A stretch of DNA of 64,000 nucleotides from an uncultured Bacteroidales bacterium (GCA_902792435.1 CADAZN010000001.1:62001-126000); one strand, 5' to 3'. Positions 8,974 to 18,794 are shown, counted from the first letter of the stretch. Notes: generated by a model from the sequence alone, not told the origin. Made by a program: numbers and translations.

Positions 8974-9044
8974 CTACTTTTTTCCAAATAATGATCAACT
9001 CATTGAAAAAAAACAAATATGGGCATGAAAATGATTTACCCATC

Positions 9045-9080
9045 TAAAAAAAGTGCTAGCCCTTAGTCTAGGCTAGCACT
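9045..9080 (-). terminator. Terminator of the LRR-dockerin gene
   Basis: Ten-bp perfect stem, 9052-9061 with 9071-9080, then a run of T on the minus strand (A-run at 9046-9052 on plus). Confidence 0.88.
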
Positions 9081-9121
9081 AAATTATTGATTGTATAGAT
9101 AAATAGGAATTTATCTAATTA

Positions 9122-12100
9122 TCAACTTCCTAAAAGGATGTTATAGACAGCAGTTACGTCGGCGGCAGTGATTACACCGTCACCATTTTGATCAGGATTT
9201 ACAGCACCATTGTAATTGTCGTTAAGAATGATGTTGTAGAGTAATGTTATGTCGGCAGCAGTAACCACACCGTCACCGTTCACGTCACCAGGAACAATTA
9301 CTACAGGTGCCTCAAACTTGGCAGTGGTAACACCATAAGCGGCGATGCCTTCAACTGCGTAGGTGATAGGAGGCACTACTGTTGCGTTCTCTGGTTTAGC
9401 GCTGATCATCTTGATACCGGTTTGATGCAATGGGTTGGTAGCATCATAAGCCACCATGTCGGGAACACTTGTTCCCTCTCCACAAGAGATGTAAGCCCAA
9501 TAGATGTGCTCACCGTCACCAGTGATTTGAGTGATACCAGTAATCTCGTCGCCTGAACCCTCGAGCAGGATTGGAGAATCATCGATCAGAACTGCGTCTT
9601 CGGCCACGGTAGCCAGGTTTTGCTTGGCGTTGAGAGTAGCGAGAGCAATGCGATAGAGGCCTGGTACCGACCCTCCTACATTGTCTTTTTGAACGAAGAA
9701 ATATAGGTAGCCGTTTTCCTCATCAAGATAGAATGATGTCATCTGCACATTGTTCAGGTAAACAGGCAACTGCTTGTCGGGATGGTCAGCGCCAGTACCA
9801 TCGGAATAGAGCATACTCCTGTCGAAGCGGAAGATTCCCTGTCCGTTGAACTTCTTGGCAACCCAGTAAACATTGTTGCGAGTAGTGCCGTCGGCTGCAA
9901 TGACGTCGGTAGCACGCATTGTCATACCTGCACCAATGGCACCATAAGTAATTTGGTCATTGTAGTAAGGCAGCCAGTTGTTCTGCATAAAGAAGGGCTG
10001 AGTACCGTAGAGGCCTACTGTGTCGGCACTCATCTCGTGGATGCCCACGTTGCGGTCGGCGATATAAATCTTGTTGTCGATAGAAGAGATGTACATCGAG
10101 AATGGATCCTCAAATGCCTTGTAGCCCACGTTGTTGAGCACGGTTACACGATACCACATTCCGTCGGTGTTATTGACGTAGAAGAGCTCGCCGTCACCGC
10201 CGTTAGCTTGTGCATCGGCACCTTGATACTGGAAGTAGTGCCCTGCACTTGCCACGTAGATGCGGTTCTTATAGCTCTGGATGTTGAATGCGTGCTCACC
10301 TGTGTTGAATTCTGTGTCGATTATATTGCCGTCATTGTCGCGATACATGAGTCGGCAGTCCTTGGTGGCGAAGTAGAGTCCGCTTGGGCATCCAAGAGTA
10401 GTACCCGAGCCAGTGATAGACGGGTCGCCCTGGATGTTGAGGTATTGCCACTGTGGGGCAGCTTCGTAGTCATTAACAGAAGTTGATGCAACTTCACACA
10501 GAACATTGCTCTGGCTGGGCTCAAAGACACCAGCACCAAGTACTGGAGGAGTGACGTTAAGCACGCGCAGGCTCTGGATGGTTGAAGGCACAGCGCCTTT
10601 CTCCATATAGTTAATGTGCGAACCGAGCTCCATGTGCTCAAGTGCTGTACATCCTGCGAATGCATCTTGGAAGATGTTGGTCACAGTACTTGAGATGTTC
10701 ACAGTGTGAAGTTTAGTACAGTTGGCGCAGAGGTTCTGAGGAATCTCACGTGCACCTTCTTCAGTATTGAGAATCTCAAGGTCGCTTTCGAGGAATGCAT
10801 TGGGATTAACTGTCATCCCAGCTTTGTAGGTGAACTCCTTGATGGCTGCACGGTAGAATCCGTAGTTGCCAATTTCGTTGAGAGCTGGAAGGTCGATGTC
10901 GGTAAATGGCGAGAATGCCATACCATAGTTGTCAATGGTCTCGATAGTGGCATTATTGAGTGTTGTGCCAATATTGCCCTCATGAGCAGTCACAAGCAGA
11001 CGAGTGCCAGCAGCGTTGGTCAAGACACCATTGTTGAGAGCGAAAGCACTGTTTCCTGCACCAAGCTCAATGTTGGCAAGGTTCTCGATAGGACCAAATG
11101 CTGCATTGCCGATAGTAGCAACGGTAGATGGCAACTTGATGCTAGTAATGGCGTTAGCACCTGCAAAAGCATTAGCACCGATAGAGGTTACTCCCTCTGG
11201 AAGCTCAATCTCGCCAGTGAGACCGCTATTATAGAATGCCGAAGCACCTATGGTCTTAAGTGTGGTGGGGAATGTGAAGTTCTGGAGAGCAGCACATCCG
11301 TTGAAAGCACTCTGCTGAATAGAAGTGATGTCACCAAGGAAACTTACAGAATTCAATTGAGAGCAACCGAGGCACAGGTTCATGGGAACAGAAGTGATGG
11401 TTGCAGGCAGCTCAATGCTCTTGAGGTGGTTGCAACCCTGGAATGCATCTGAGCCAATAGTAGCGATTTTGTTGCCTTCCTCAAAGATAACCTCTTCTAT
11501 TCCACTACATCCCATAAAGCAGCTTTGTGGAATGTCGAGAAGTTCGCCACCCAAAACAAGCTGCTTGATTGTTGGGTAGTTGTGGAATGGTTGGAGATTG
11601 CTTACATAGTCACTGGTGTTCATGGGACGCAAGATGATAAGAGTGTCCAATGGAGGCAGGTCTGCATTTGTTGCACCGAAAGCGTTCCTATTGAACTTGA
11701 GAGGCGTCTCACTAGCCATGATAGTGAGCTTGCGAATACCAGTATTGGCAAATTGGTTAGAAATCAATGTGCTCGTTACTCCACTAGGAATAAATGCCTC
11801 TGTAATGTTGGGGCATTCCCAAACGGTACCGCTGCCCAACTTTGTGGCTGTCTCGGTAACGGGAAAGTTGGTTAGGCTGGTACATCCACGGAAGCAGTTG
11901 TTACCATAGCTCACGCAAGTGGCGGGGAGATGAATCTCCTTGATGTCGCGGCAGTTGACAAAAGCATTTGCATCAATGGCAACCACGGTGTAGGTGATGC
12001 CCTCGTGGTCAAAAGTCTCAGGAATGTTGACGATGTTATTCTCATCGCCAGTGTAGAAAAGCGAGTCTTTGATAGTTACACCATCCTCTTGATGAGAGGT

Positions 12101-12256
12101 AATAGTGTACTTTGTTAAAGTAGCATTAGTGCCTGTTGTGCTCCAGTTGTAACCTAACTCTGTGAATTTGGCCGCATTGGCCATCATCACAACAGCAAGT
12201 GACAGGATTAACAGTGAAGCACGCATCCATGATAAACGAGTAATGTTCTTGCTCAT
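9122..12256 (-). CDS. Giant secreted BspA-like leucine-rich repeat protein with C-terminal dockerin
   Basis: A 1044-residue extracellular protein. Signal peptide at residues 1-28 (SLLILSLAVVMMANA). Residues about 70-600 are LRR_5 (BspA/TpLRR) repeats with the core pattern I-xx-xAFxGCxxLxxxxxP, e.g. IGSDAFQGCNHLKSIELP and IGASAFYNSGLTGEIELP. Residues about 640-960 form a non-repetitive region suggesting a beta-propeller-like fold (YFATKDCRLMYRDN, IYIADRNVGIHEM). The tail has two dockerin calcium loops, DVNGDGVVTAAD and DQNGDGVITAAD, each followed by a YNIIL helix. BspA-type proteins bind host matrix or other bacteria; here the ligand is unknown. It lies downstream of the S8 protease gene on the same strand, which carries the same tail. 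Confidence 0.9.
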   Translation of the reverse strand: MSKNITRLSWMRASLLILSLAVVMMANAAKFTELGYNWSTTGTNATLTKYTITSHQEDGVTIKDSLFYTGDENNIVNIPETFDHEGITYTVVAIDANAFVNCRDIKEIHLPATCVSYGNNCFRGCTSLTNFPVTETATKLGSGTVWECPNITEAFIPSGVTSTLISNQFANTGIRKLTIMASETPLKFNRNAFGATNADLPPLDTLIILRPMNTSDYVSNLQPFHNYPTIKQLVLGGELLDIPQSCFMGCSGIEEVIFEEGNKIATIGSDAFQGCNHLKSIELPATITSVPMNLCLGCSQLNSVSFLGDITSIQQSAFNGCAALQNFTFPTTLKTIGASAFYNSGLTGEIELPEGVTSIGANAFAGANAITSIKLPSTVATIGNAAFGPIENLANIELGAGNSAFALNNGVLTNAAGTRLLVTAHEGNIGTTLNNATIETIDNYGMAFSPFTDIDLPALNEIGNYGFYRAAIKEFTYKAGMTVNPNAFLESDLEILNTEEGAREIPQNLCANCTKLHTVNISSTVTNIFQDAFAGCTALEHMELGSHINYMEKGAVPSTIQSLRVLNVTPPVLGAGVFEPSQSNVLCEVASTSVNDYEAAPQWQYLNIQGDPSITGSGTTLGCPSGLYFATKDCRLMYRDNDGNIIDTEFNTGEHAFNIQSYKNRIYVASAGHYFQYQGADAQANGGDGELFYVNNTDGMWYRVTVLNNVGYKAFEDPFSMYISSIDNKIYIADRNVGIHEMSADTVGLYGTQPFFMQNNWLPYYNDQITYGAIGAGMTMRATDVIAADGTTRNNVYWVAKKFNGQGIFRFDRSMLYSDGTGADHPDKQLPVYLNNVQMTSFYLDEENGYLYFFVQKDNVGGSVPGLYRIALATLNAKQNLATVAEDAVLIDDSPILLEGSGDEITGITQITGDGEHIYWAYISCGEGTSVPDMVAYDATNPLHQTGIKMISAKPENATVVPPITYAVEGIAAYGVTTAKFEAPVVIVPGDVNGDGVVTAADITLLYNIILNDNYNGAVNPDQNGDGVITAADVTAVYNILLGS

Positions 12257-12359
12257 AGTGCTTTGATTTATTAGTTAATATTTTATTTATTGATTTTAAA
12301 ATCAGTATTTTATGGTAGTATTATCAATATGATAAAAACCTCAATATTTTTAGATTTTA

Positions 12360-12367
12360 CAAATTTA
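12360..12367 (-). promoter_or_regulatory. Possible -7 element for the LRR-dockerin gene
   Basis: Reads TAAATTTG on the minus strand, about 104 bases upstream of the ATG. No -33 partner was found. Confidence 0.4.
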
Positions 12368-12465
12368 ATGAAAATACAATTAAAAAACTTGCATTTTTAT
12401 CTAAAAAATGCAAAAAGCTAATAAATTATTTTTAAAAAATCTATTTAGTCTTTCTAGGTATTGTT

Positions 12466-14544
12466 TCAGAACCCTAAAATATTTGAGTATAAAAGTGTAA
12501 TATCCGAGCTTGTGATGCTTCCGTCGGCATTAACATCGGCTCGACTTATGTGTTCATTTGATATTCCCAACAAGATATTATATAAGCATGTGATATCCGA
12601 AGAATTTATTTCTCCATCACAATTAACATCTCCATTAAGTTTCTCAAGCAAGTATTTAATTCCAGCATCAATATCAAGTTTACCATAGCCCCATTTCTTT
12701 GGAACTCCATTTTCAACATACGAATCTTTATAGCAAGTAGCCTGCAGTATCTCACGTATATTTGATGGCGACAATGATTTGTTAATCTCAAGCCACAATG
12801 CAATGGCTCCAGTGACTACAGGAGTAGACATTGATGTCCCACCTTCGAGACCATATGGATATTCAACACCATTTACAATAACATTATCAACTACTATTGC
12901 GGGATCTTGATATGCAGAAACATATCTACTTACCGATGATGCAACTTGATAACCAGGTGCTACCACATCAGGTCGGGGCTTGTTGAGCGCGTCAGGACCA
13001 AAAGATGAAAAATAAGCAATATCATAAGGATAGCATCGAGATACTGTTACTGTATCACCACTCATCATCACAAACGAATTGTTAGAACAATAAGCTCCTA
13101 CTGATATAACACTGTCGGTAGTTGCCAGGTCGCTAATGCAACATCCTCCGGCTACACCACCAACCCAACTTGAGAGTCCGCTACTAGAAAACACAACCTT
13201 GCCACCGCTCCAGCCCATCAGTGTTTCACCACTTGGAGCTTTATTAATCAATCCTATACGATATTTGCTCTTGTCAGTACTGGTGTAGTCCACTTCCACA
13301 AGTGAATGAAAATGACCATTGCTCTCTATGGCACAAGCAAAGTAAAGCGCTCCTGTAAAATATTTGGCAAATATTGAATCGGTCTCACTGGAAACTATAT
13401 AGACACTGTCGGTAGCAGCATCTCGGGGAATATCCAGACGATGGACAATCGTGTCCGACTTTATGTCCCATATCACAATGTCAACCGTGTGTCTGTTTGG
13501 AGATTGTGACCACATGCTGGTATATCCTCTCAGAGGTTCACGGCTACTCCAGTTGCTGATGAATGTGGCAAGAGAGTCGTTGTCAGATAATTGTTTTCGT
13601 ATATTCATCGGTATATGGCCATCATTGCCTGCCGACACCACACAGATTCGTCCAGGACCAGTCATTTCATTGAACAGACGGCAAAGCGTTGATGTTCCAT
13701 CATGAGCGCCATCATTGCTGCCAAGACTCATGTTGATAACAGCGGGGAGCCCCATTTGGTCAGCATAGTTGAATATATATTTAATTGAATTAGCTATATT
13801 AATATCAGTAAGTCCATTCTCAGGCATTACGCACGACACTATTTGAGCACCAGTAGCAACTCCGTTATAGCCATTTTCCATGTAACTTCCAGCTGCAGTG
13901 CCTGTCGTGTGTGTGCTGTGCATCATTGTAGTGTCATCGGTAGTTAGCAAACTTATCTGCTCTGGAGTGGTATACTCACTCCCGGGTAACGACATTCCGT
14001 CAATGACAGGTGCGGTGCCTGTTGTGTCACATGGCATATACACTCTCACTATGCGATTGTTTCCATCTTTATCCATAAAGTTGATGTGATTGAAATCCAT
14101 TCCCGCATCAATCATGCCCACCGCTACCCCACGTCCAGTGTAAACAGGGTTTGTGTAGCCTTCATAGTCGAAGCTCGCTAATGGAAATCTCGATAGTTCT
14201 CTTGCTTTATCATTACATAGAGTGAGATGTCTTGCCAACTCTATCCTTTCCACTCCTTCAATCATCAACATGCGTCCTATACAATCTATTGGCACACTCA
14301 CTGTGACTATATTACCAAAGCGCGAATTAATTGTAACTCCTGTCTCAAGCAATCTTTCGAGCACATCATCACTTTTAACACAAACAAAAGCCTCAAGACT
14401 CTCATCGGTAGTCAATCGTCCTTGTTTTAATATTGTAGTCTTATGCTTTGCAAGCTCTATTGCCGAACGAGCCGAAAACACGCCAGCATCACACATTAAT
14501 GAACAACAAAGCAAAACAGTTAATATCAGAGAATGTCTTTTCAT
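12466..14544 (-). CDS. Secreted subtilisin-like (S8) serine protease with C-terminal dockerin
   Basis: Extracellular peptidase, about 692 residues. Signal peptide LILTVLLCCSLMCDAG, then a propeptide-like segment. The S8 triad is complete: Asp in VGMIDAGMDF (about 146), His in MHSTHTTGTAAG (about 209) and Ser in GGTSMSTPVVTG (about 571). NMSLGSNDG holds the oxyanion-loop region. A long insertion of about 150 residues separates the His and Ser blocks. The C terminus has two calcium loops, DVNCDGEINSSD and DVNADGSITSSD, with dockerin helices. Start 14544 (MKRHS) is chosen over 14553 because it leaves a longer leader after the promoter. A dockerin tail on a protease hints at docking or sorting on the surface. 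Confidence 0.93.
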   Translation of the reverse strand: MKRHSLILTVLLCCSLMCDAGVFSARSAIELAKHKTTILKQGRLTTDESLEAFVCVKSDDVLERLLETGVTINSRFGNIVTVSVPIDCIGRMLMIEGVERIELARHLTLCNDKARELSRFPLASFDYEGYTNPVYTGRGVAVGMIDAGMDFNHINFMDKDGNNRIVRVYMPCDTTGTAPVIDGMSLPGSEYTTPEQISLLTTDDTTMMHSTHTTGTAAGSYMENGYNGVATGAQIVSCVMPENGLTDINIANSIKYIFNYADQMGLPAVINMSLGSNDGAHDGTSTLCRLFNEMTGPGRICVVSAGNDGHIPMNIRKQLSDNDSLATFISNWSSREPLRGYTSMWSQSPNRHTVDIVIWDIKSDTIVHRLDIPRDAATDSVYIVSSETDSIFAKYFTGALYFACAIESNGHFHSLVEVDYTSTDKSKYRIGLINKAPSGETLMGWSGGKVVFSSSGLSSWVGGVAGGCCISDLATTDSVISVGAYCSNNSFVMMSGDTVTVSRCYPYDIAYFSSFGPDALNKPRPDVVAPGYQVASSVSRYVSAYQDPAIVVDNVIVNGVEYPYGLEGGTSMSTPVVTGAIALWLEINKSLSPSNIREILQATCYKDSYVENGVPKKWGYGKLDIDAGIKYLLEKLNGDVNCDGEINSSDITCLYNILLGISNEHISRADVNADGSITSSDITLLYSNILGF

Positions 14545-14566
14545 GATTATCATATTATGAATTATG

Positions 14567-14574
14567 CAAAGTTA
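14567..14574 (-). promoter_or_regulatory. -7 element for the S8 protease gene
   Basis: Reads TAACTTTG on the minus strand, 22 bases before the chosen ATG. Confidence 0.55.
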
Positions 14575-14597
14575 ATAATTTGCATCAATAAAAGCAA

Positions 14598-14638
14598 GAA
14601 AAATCCCGATGATGAGATTTCGACTCACCATCGGGATT
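14598..14638 (-). terminator. Terminator of the TonB/ExbBD/PstS/TPR cluster
   Basis: Ten-bp stem, 14602-14611 with 14629-14638, extended by a further short stem, then TTTTTCTT on the minus strand. Confidence 0.85.
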
Positions 14639-14659
14639 CAGATCTAATATTTTAATAGT

Positions 14660-16285
14660 TTATTGCAGACCCTCAACATACTTGCGAAGTTGCTCGTTGT
14701 TTGGATCAAGCTGCAACCATTTAGTGAAATATTCTTTTGACTTATCGTTTTGGCCCTGCTTCAGATAGTAGTTGGCCATGTAACGATAGCACATTTGATA
14801 GTAATAGTTAGCATTCTTGTTATCTTTGTGGGCGTCAACAGCCTTTTCAAGTTTCTGATATGAATCTAATGCAGTACCATCAAATTCTGTTGCCTCACTC
14901 AACAACATAATGCGAGAGTTCAAATAATAGTTACTTACATCATCAGGTTGCTTTTCAATAACTTCGTCTGCGGCTTTTTTAGCACGAGTCAAAGCATCTT
15001 TCTTAACAGCCTCGTCGGTAGTGTTCTCTGCTACGCGAACATAAGCGTTAGCAAGGTTGTAAATGTCATCAATTGTATAGTTACCTGAGTCTACTATTCG
15101 TTGACGCAATTCAGCACCTTTAGCAAATTCTTTGTTGTTATTGTAGATGTTAATAAGCTGATTGCGAATGGACTTGTCCTCAGGGAACAACTGCATTGCC
15201 TTCTCAAATTCTGTTACGGCCTCATCAGAACGGTTTAGCTTAGCGAGTGCCGAGGCAAAATAAGTATAGTCTGAAGATAGATAGTAAGTGTTAAATTTCT
15301 CAGGGAATGCAAAGAACTTCTTACCAGTTTCAATCGCAGCTTCCCAGTCTTCTTTTCCATATTCGCTGTAGAGCTTGAGGCGATTAGCAAAGAACTTATT
15401 GTCTAAACTTTCGTCCGAATTTATCAGTTTGTTGCAAACGTCAATAGCTTTATCGTTCTCCTTATTCATCCACAGCAACTGTGCATAACGAACCTCATCC
15501 TTAGCAAAGTGGTTGGGGTTGTCATAGTACTTGCCATAGTATTCAAGAGCTTTGGCAACATTGTTGTTCTCAAAATACTTCTCGGCGAGCTCACGCTGAA
15601 CGAGTGCATTGTTAGGAACTTGAGCAAGAAGATTCTCAAGACCATTTAGCGCACGGGTTGGGTTCAGGAAGAAGTCCACATTGGCGGCCTTCACCCGACT
15701 CTCAATATTGTTGGGCTCGTTTTGATAAGCCAACTCATATTGTCCAAATGCCTGGCCCCACTCTTTCTTGTAGCCCAGATCATCACCCTTAAAGATATAG
15801 TAGTCGGGATCTGCTGGATTCCACTTGAATGCGTTGGCAGTCTGCTTATTAATTTGCTTTGCATAAGCGTTAGCATCAGCATAGTAATAAGCATTTGCTA
15901 TAGCTATCGCGAGCTTAGGGTTCTTCTTCGAGAGCTTCTCAGCTTGCTTGAAGAGGTTCTCTGCGACTTTAACGTTGCCATTCTTCAGCTCGATTGCTCC
16001 CTGACCAACATAGTTGAATGGATTCTTAGCATCAGCCTGAATGCCTTTGTCATAGTAAGACTTTGCAAGAGCGAGGTCTCCCTTGTGGTAGGCAATCTCA
16101 CCAAGGTAGTAGTAGGCCTCGGTAAGCTTGGTCTCTGCATTGTTAAGATTTCTTTCAAGCAATTCTTTGGCATCGTCAAGCTTGCCAATCTTGTAGAAAT
16201 CAATACCATCTTTGTATCCTTGTGCATTTAATGCGAAGGATCCGCATGCCAGAAGCATGGCTGCAAAAAACAATTTAGTTTTCAT
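14660..16285 (-). CDS. Periplasmic tetratricopeptide repeat protein
   Basis: A 541-residue exported TPR protein. Signal peptide MKTKLFFAAMLLACGSFALNAQ, then repeated 34-residue helical pairs for most of the chain (AYYYLGEIAYHKGDLALAKSYYDKGI, NPFNYVGQGAIELKNGNVKVAENLFKQAEKL and others), ending YYQMCYRYMANYYLKQGQNDKSKEYFTKWLQLDP. TPR arrays mediate protein contacts; no enzyme domain is visible. It is the last gene of the minus-strand run starting at exbB, 71 bases after the PstS-like gene, and ends before a strong terminator. In Bacteroidota this TPR gene often accompanies the ExbB/ExbD/TonB/PstS set, so it may be a periplasmic scaffold of that system (inference). Confidence 0.85.
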   Translation of the reverse strand: MKTKLFFAAMLLACGSFALNAQGYKDGIDFYKIGKLDDAKELLERNLNNAETKLTEAYYYLGEIAYHKGDLALAKSYYDKGIQADAKNPFNYVGQGAIELKNGNVKVAENLFKQAEKLSKKNPKLAIAIANAYYYADANAYAKQINKQTANAFKWNPADPDYYIFKGDDLGYKKEWGQAFGQYELAYQNEPNNIESRVKAANVDFFLNPTRALNGLENLLAQVPNNALVQRELAEKYFENNNVAKALEYYGKYYDNPNHFAKDEVRYAQLLWMNKENDKAIDVCNKLINSDESLDNKFFANRLKLYSEYGKEDWEAAIETGKKFFAFPEKFNTYYLSSDYTYFASALAKLNRSDEAVTEFEKAMQLFPEDKSIRNQLINIYNNNKEFAKGAELRQRIVDSGNYTIDDIYNLANAYVRVAENTTDEAVKKDALTRAKKAADEVIEKQPDDVSNYYLNSRIMLLSEATEFDGTALDSYQKLEKAVDAHKDNKNANYYYQMCYRYMANYYLKQGQNDKSKEYFTKWLQLDPNNEQLRKYVEGLQ

Positions 16286-16356
16286 CGTTGTAAGTATTAA
16301 ATAGTTTATAATTTATTTGTCTGTTTATCTCTTGTCTTACGACAGTTTATTTATGT

Positions 16357-17349
16357 TTATTCTTCGCCTCCAACATTTACTATGCGCATTGGTACTGCAG
16401 CTGGTGAAATGCCGGTTTGAAGTATTATTTTTTGACCTATACTGCCTGTCAGGAACACGAAGAAGTCATGATCAACAGTTCCTAGTGGTGAAGCATCTAT
16501 AGCATATATCTTTCGAGTCAAAGGATAATCACCATTAAAAATATATGCTTGATAGGGTTTATAATCTTTAATATTATCCTCGGTTCTAACACCAAGAACC
16601 TTTATCTGATCGGTGAATTTTGTCTCTTGACGAGAGGTGCTATCACTTTGAAGCTCTGCATATTTCTCTTCGACTGTGCTTGCTGTCGATTTCATATCGC
16701 TTGTTATCCAGCTAACACCTATTACACCTATAACGTTACGAGACTTCTTCACTATGTCAAATACCTCTTGAGAGCTGCCTTGAGCAAAGAACTCAATGGG
16801 CAAATCTTTACCGCCATTGAACTTGTCTTTTATGTAATGCAACACGCCCGAACGGTTCTTGTCAAAGACGACTTTAATTGGCTCATTCTTGAGTTTTGTT
16901 GGATATACATCACCCCAAGTTTTTGATTTGCCTGTCATAATGTCGGCTATATCATTCATCGACAAGTAATCGATGTCGTTCTCATTGTTTACAATCAATG
17001 CAATTCCATCAACTGCAATGCAGCGGGAACGATAGGCACGGCCTTGACCTTTAAGAATCTTCTTTTGGTTTGGTGTCAAGTCGCGATAAGCAATGATTAC
17101 ATTGGTCTTCTCGTTTAACAATGAATCAAGAGCTGCGGCTTCATCAACATACCTGCTCAAGATGCTGGCATCTTTATAATGATACTCAAAGACCTCAATC
17201 TCCTCGTCAATAATATTCTTGAACGATTCATCACAGTACACCTTGCCTAGTCCTCTCACACCACCCTTTTTAATTTTAGTGCAGGAGCACATTAGTGATG
17301 CAAGAACCGAAATAACAATCAATGATAATATAAATTTATTTGTTTTCAT
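16357..17349 (-). CDS. PstS-like phosphate-type substrate-binding lipoprotein
   Basis: A 330-residue protein of the PBP-like superfamily (PstS type). The N terminus has a lipoprotein-like signal, LVISVLASLMCSC. Core motifs are NVIIAYRDLTPNQ, DGIALIVNNENDIDYLSMNDIADIMTGKSKTWGD (the typical PstS segment), FDKNRSGVLHYIKDKF and VGVIGVSWI. The ending YPLTRKIYAI.. FVFLTGSIGQKIILQTGISPAAVP is also as in PstS. No pstC, pstA or pstB lies nearby, so it is probably not part of an ABC importer. The context is TonB/ExbBD, suggesting a sensor or alternative transport role. Ligand identity (phosphate or another oxyanion) is not proven. Confidence 0.83.
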   Translation of the reverse strand: MKTNKFILSLIVISVLASLMCSCTKIKKGGVRGLGKVYCDESFKNIIDEEIEVFEYHYKDASILSRYVDEAAALDSLLNEKTNVIIAYRDLTPNQKKILKGQGRAYRSRCIAVDGIALIVNNENDIDYLSMNDIADIMTGKSKTWGDVYPTKLKNEPIKVVFDKNRSGVLHYIKDKFNGGKDLPIEFFAQGSSQEVFDIVKKSRNVIGVIGVSWITSDMKSTASTVEEKYAELQSDSTSRQETKFTDQIKVLGVRTEDNIKDYKPYQAYIFNGDYPLTRKIYAIDASPLGTVDHDFFVFLTGSIGQKIILQTGISPAAVPMRIVNVGGEE

Positions 17350-17373
17350 AATTCTTTGATTTTAAACTTGTCA

Positions 17374-17622
17374 TTAATTATTACGGTCTTCTAAATCTCT
17401 CAATCGATAATAGTCAATGCCTTTTATTTGTCTATAGCAGCGATATAATCCATATACTGCCAATATCACGGAAAACACATATCGCGAAGTGAGCCAAGGC
17501 TCGGTTGTCCATCCAAAGAAATTGATATACAAAAGGTATGCCATACCAAAATACACCAAAATCATAAATATACCGAAGAATATCCTGATTGCTTTAAATA
17601 ACATTGATGTCTTAAATTTCAT
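17374..17622 (-). CDS. Small two-helix membrane protein of unknown function
   Basis: 82 residues with two hydrophobic segments, about 11-34 (IRIFFGIFMILVYFGMAYLLY) and 47-62 (YVFSVILAVYGLYRCY), and a charged C-terminal tail (YYRLRDLEDRNN). No family recognised. It lies 24 bases upstream of the PstS-like gene on the same strand, inside the TonB/ExbBD cluster, so it is probably co-transcribed and may be an inner-membrane accessory. Confidence 0.7.
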   Translation of the reverse strand: MKFKTSMLFKAIRIFFGIFMILVYFGMAYLLYINFFGWTTEPWLTSRYVFSVILAVYGLYRCYRQIKGIDYYRLRDLEDRNN

Positions 17623-17785
17623 ATATCAAAATCTTAAATTTTAACATTAGACGAACCCTAAAACAAATGGTTTATTACATTTTAAGGAAATAAGCACTTT
17701 TTTCGTCTATATATTAACGTGTAAAATTAATAAAAAAATAAGTACGAAATTCAATAATGGATTATTATTATAAAATCTTAACGAT

Positions 17786-18769
17786 TTATTGTGAATCTGA
17801 CACCTTGTCCATCGATAGTTCATCAAATCTGAAATAGCTGTCAACTAAGGCTTTGCCACGCATTAATGAGGTGTTTACTCCTTCGCCTCGCCAGTATTGG
17901 CGAGTTGTAGTAAAGTCTACACGATATTGTGGTTGGTGGTTGGCATCTAGATTTTTTCTCACATCTACTGCTAGCGAAGTGAATGATATGGAATCAACAC
18001 CACTTTCACGATAGGCATTGAAGTATTCTCGCACATCCTCATGACCTGCTGAATGTTTGCCCATAAAATCGCTCATCTCAAAGTTGCAAGTCGAGAGCAT
18101 GTCGGCCAAGCTCCATTGTTCTAGGCCAGAAAGGAATCTGCCAACAAGAGCTTTAACCTGATCTCGTTCTTCAAGAGTGAGCTCGCTAAGTCTGAACTCT
18201 TCATAACGGCTTCTGGCATCACCAATATGCTTGCCGCTGGGGAATTCACGCATATACCTTTCCACATCCTGCTTGGTGTTGCGCACTATAACGTTATTCC
18301 ACATCACATCGTCGAGCTTGTCGCGAGCATCCTTCAAGTATTTGCTGTTAGGATGATTGGTAATGAATGTGCGAATCTGGTTTTCATCATTACTAGACTG
18401 AACCTGCTCCCACATTGTCTTCTCCCCAATCAGCAAGTTATACATGTGCTTGGCTTCGTCAAAATGTTCTCCATTGGGATATGTATCTATATACTTCTTG
18501 TAATCGGCAATTTCTTGCGATTGTTCACATTTCTCCCACATTGATTCTTCATCTTGATGCGACAATCCAAGATATAAGGCTCCACCCACTATTGCCAAGG
18601 CAATAACAACAGCCAAAGTGATAATAATCCAACTGTTATTGCTCTTTTCTTGATGATGATTGATATTATGATGTTGATTGTTGGTTGGCATGAGTTGACG
18701 AGCTCCACAACGGGGGCAATACACGTCGGTATACGCAACATTCTCATATCCACAATTTGGGCATTTCAT
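17786..18769 (-). CDS. Zinc-ribbon, single-pass membrane protein with TPR-like and NTF2-like regions
   Basis: About 327 residues. An N-terminal zinc ribbon (CPNCGYEN...CPRCGARQ, two CxxC pairs) is followed by a Gln/His/Asn-rich linker and a transmembrane helix at about 47-67 (WIIITLAVVIALAIVGGALYL). Next come tandem helical repeats containing Y-x-x-x-x-P-xG/S (YIDTYPNGEHFDEAKHMY, FITNHPNSKYLKDARDKL, YMREFPSGKHIGDARSRY). The C terminus (about 205-327) resembles an NTF2/SnoaL-like fold. The ribbon is cytoplasmic and the repeats probably outside. Start 18769 (MKCPNCG) is preferred; 18778 is also possible. Function unknown; it sits between tonB and the small membrane gene. Confidence 0.75.
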   Translation of the reverse strand: MKCPNCGYENVAYTDVYCPRCGARQLMPTNNQHHNINHHQEKSNNSWIIITLAVVIALAIVGGALYLGLSHQDEESMWEKCEQSQEIADYKKYIDTYPNGEHFDEAKHMYNLLIGEKTMWEQVQSSNDENQIRTFITNHPNSKYLKDARDKLDDVMWNNVIVRNTKQDVERYMREFPSGKHIGDARSRYEEFRLSELTLEERDQVKALVGRFLSGLEQWSLADMLSTCNFEMSDFMGKHSAGHEDVREYFNAYRESGVDSISFTSLAVDVRKNLDANHQPQYRVDFTTTRQYWRGEGVNTSLMRGKALVDSYFRFDELSMDKVSDSQ

Positions 18770-18794
18770 AGTTAGCATTTATTATTTTAACTTG

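Noticed and set aside
9782..10486. 234-residue plus-strand open frame inside the LRR-dockerin gene
   Set aside because: Antisense to a clear repeat protein, with valine-rich, repetitive composition; a shadow frame.
9122..14544. Cellulosome components
   Set aside because: Dockerin loops occur, but there are no cohesins, scaffoldin or cellulases in the window.
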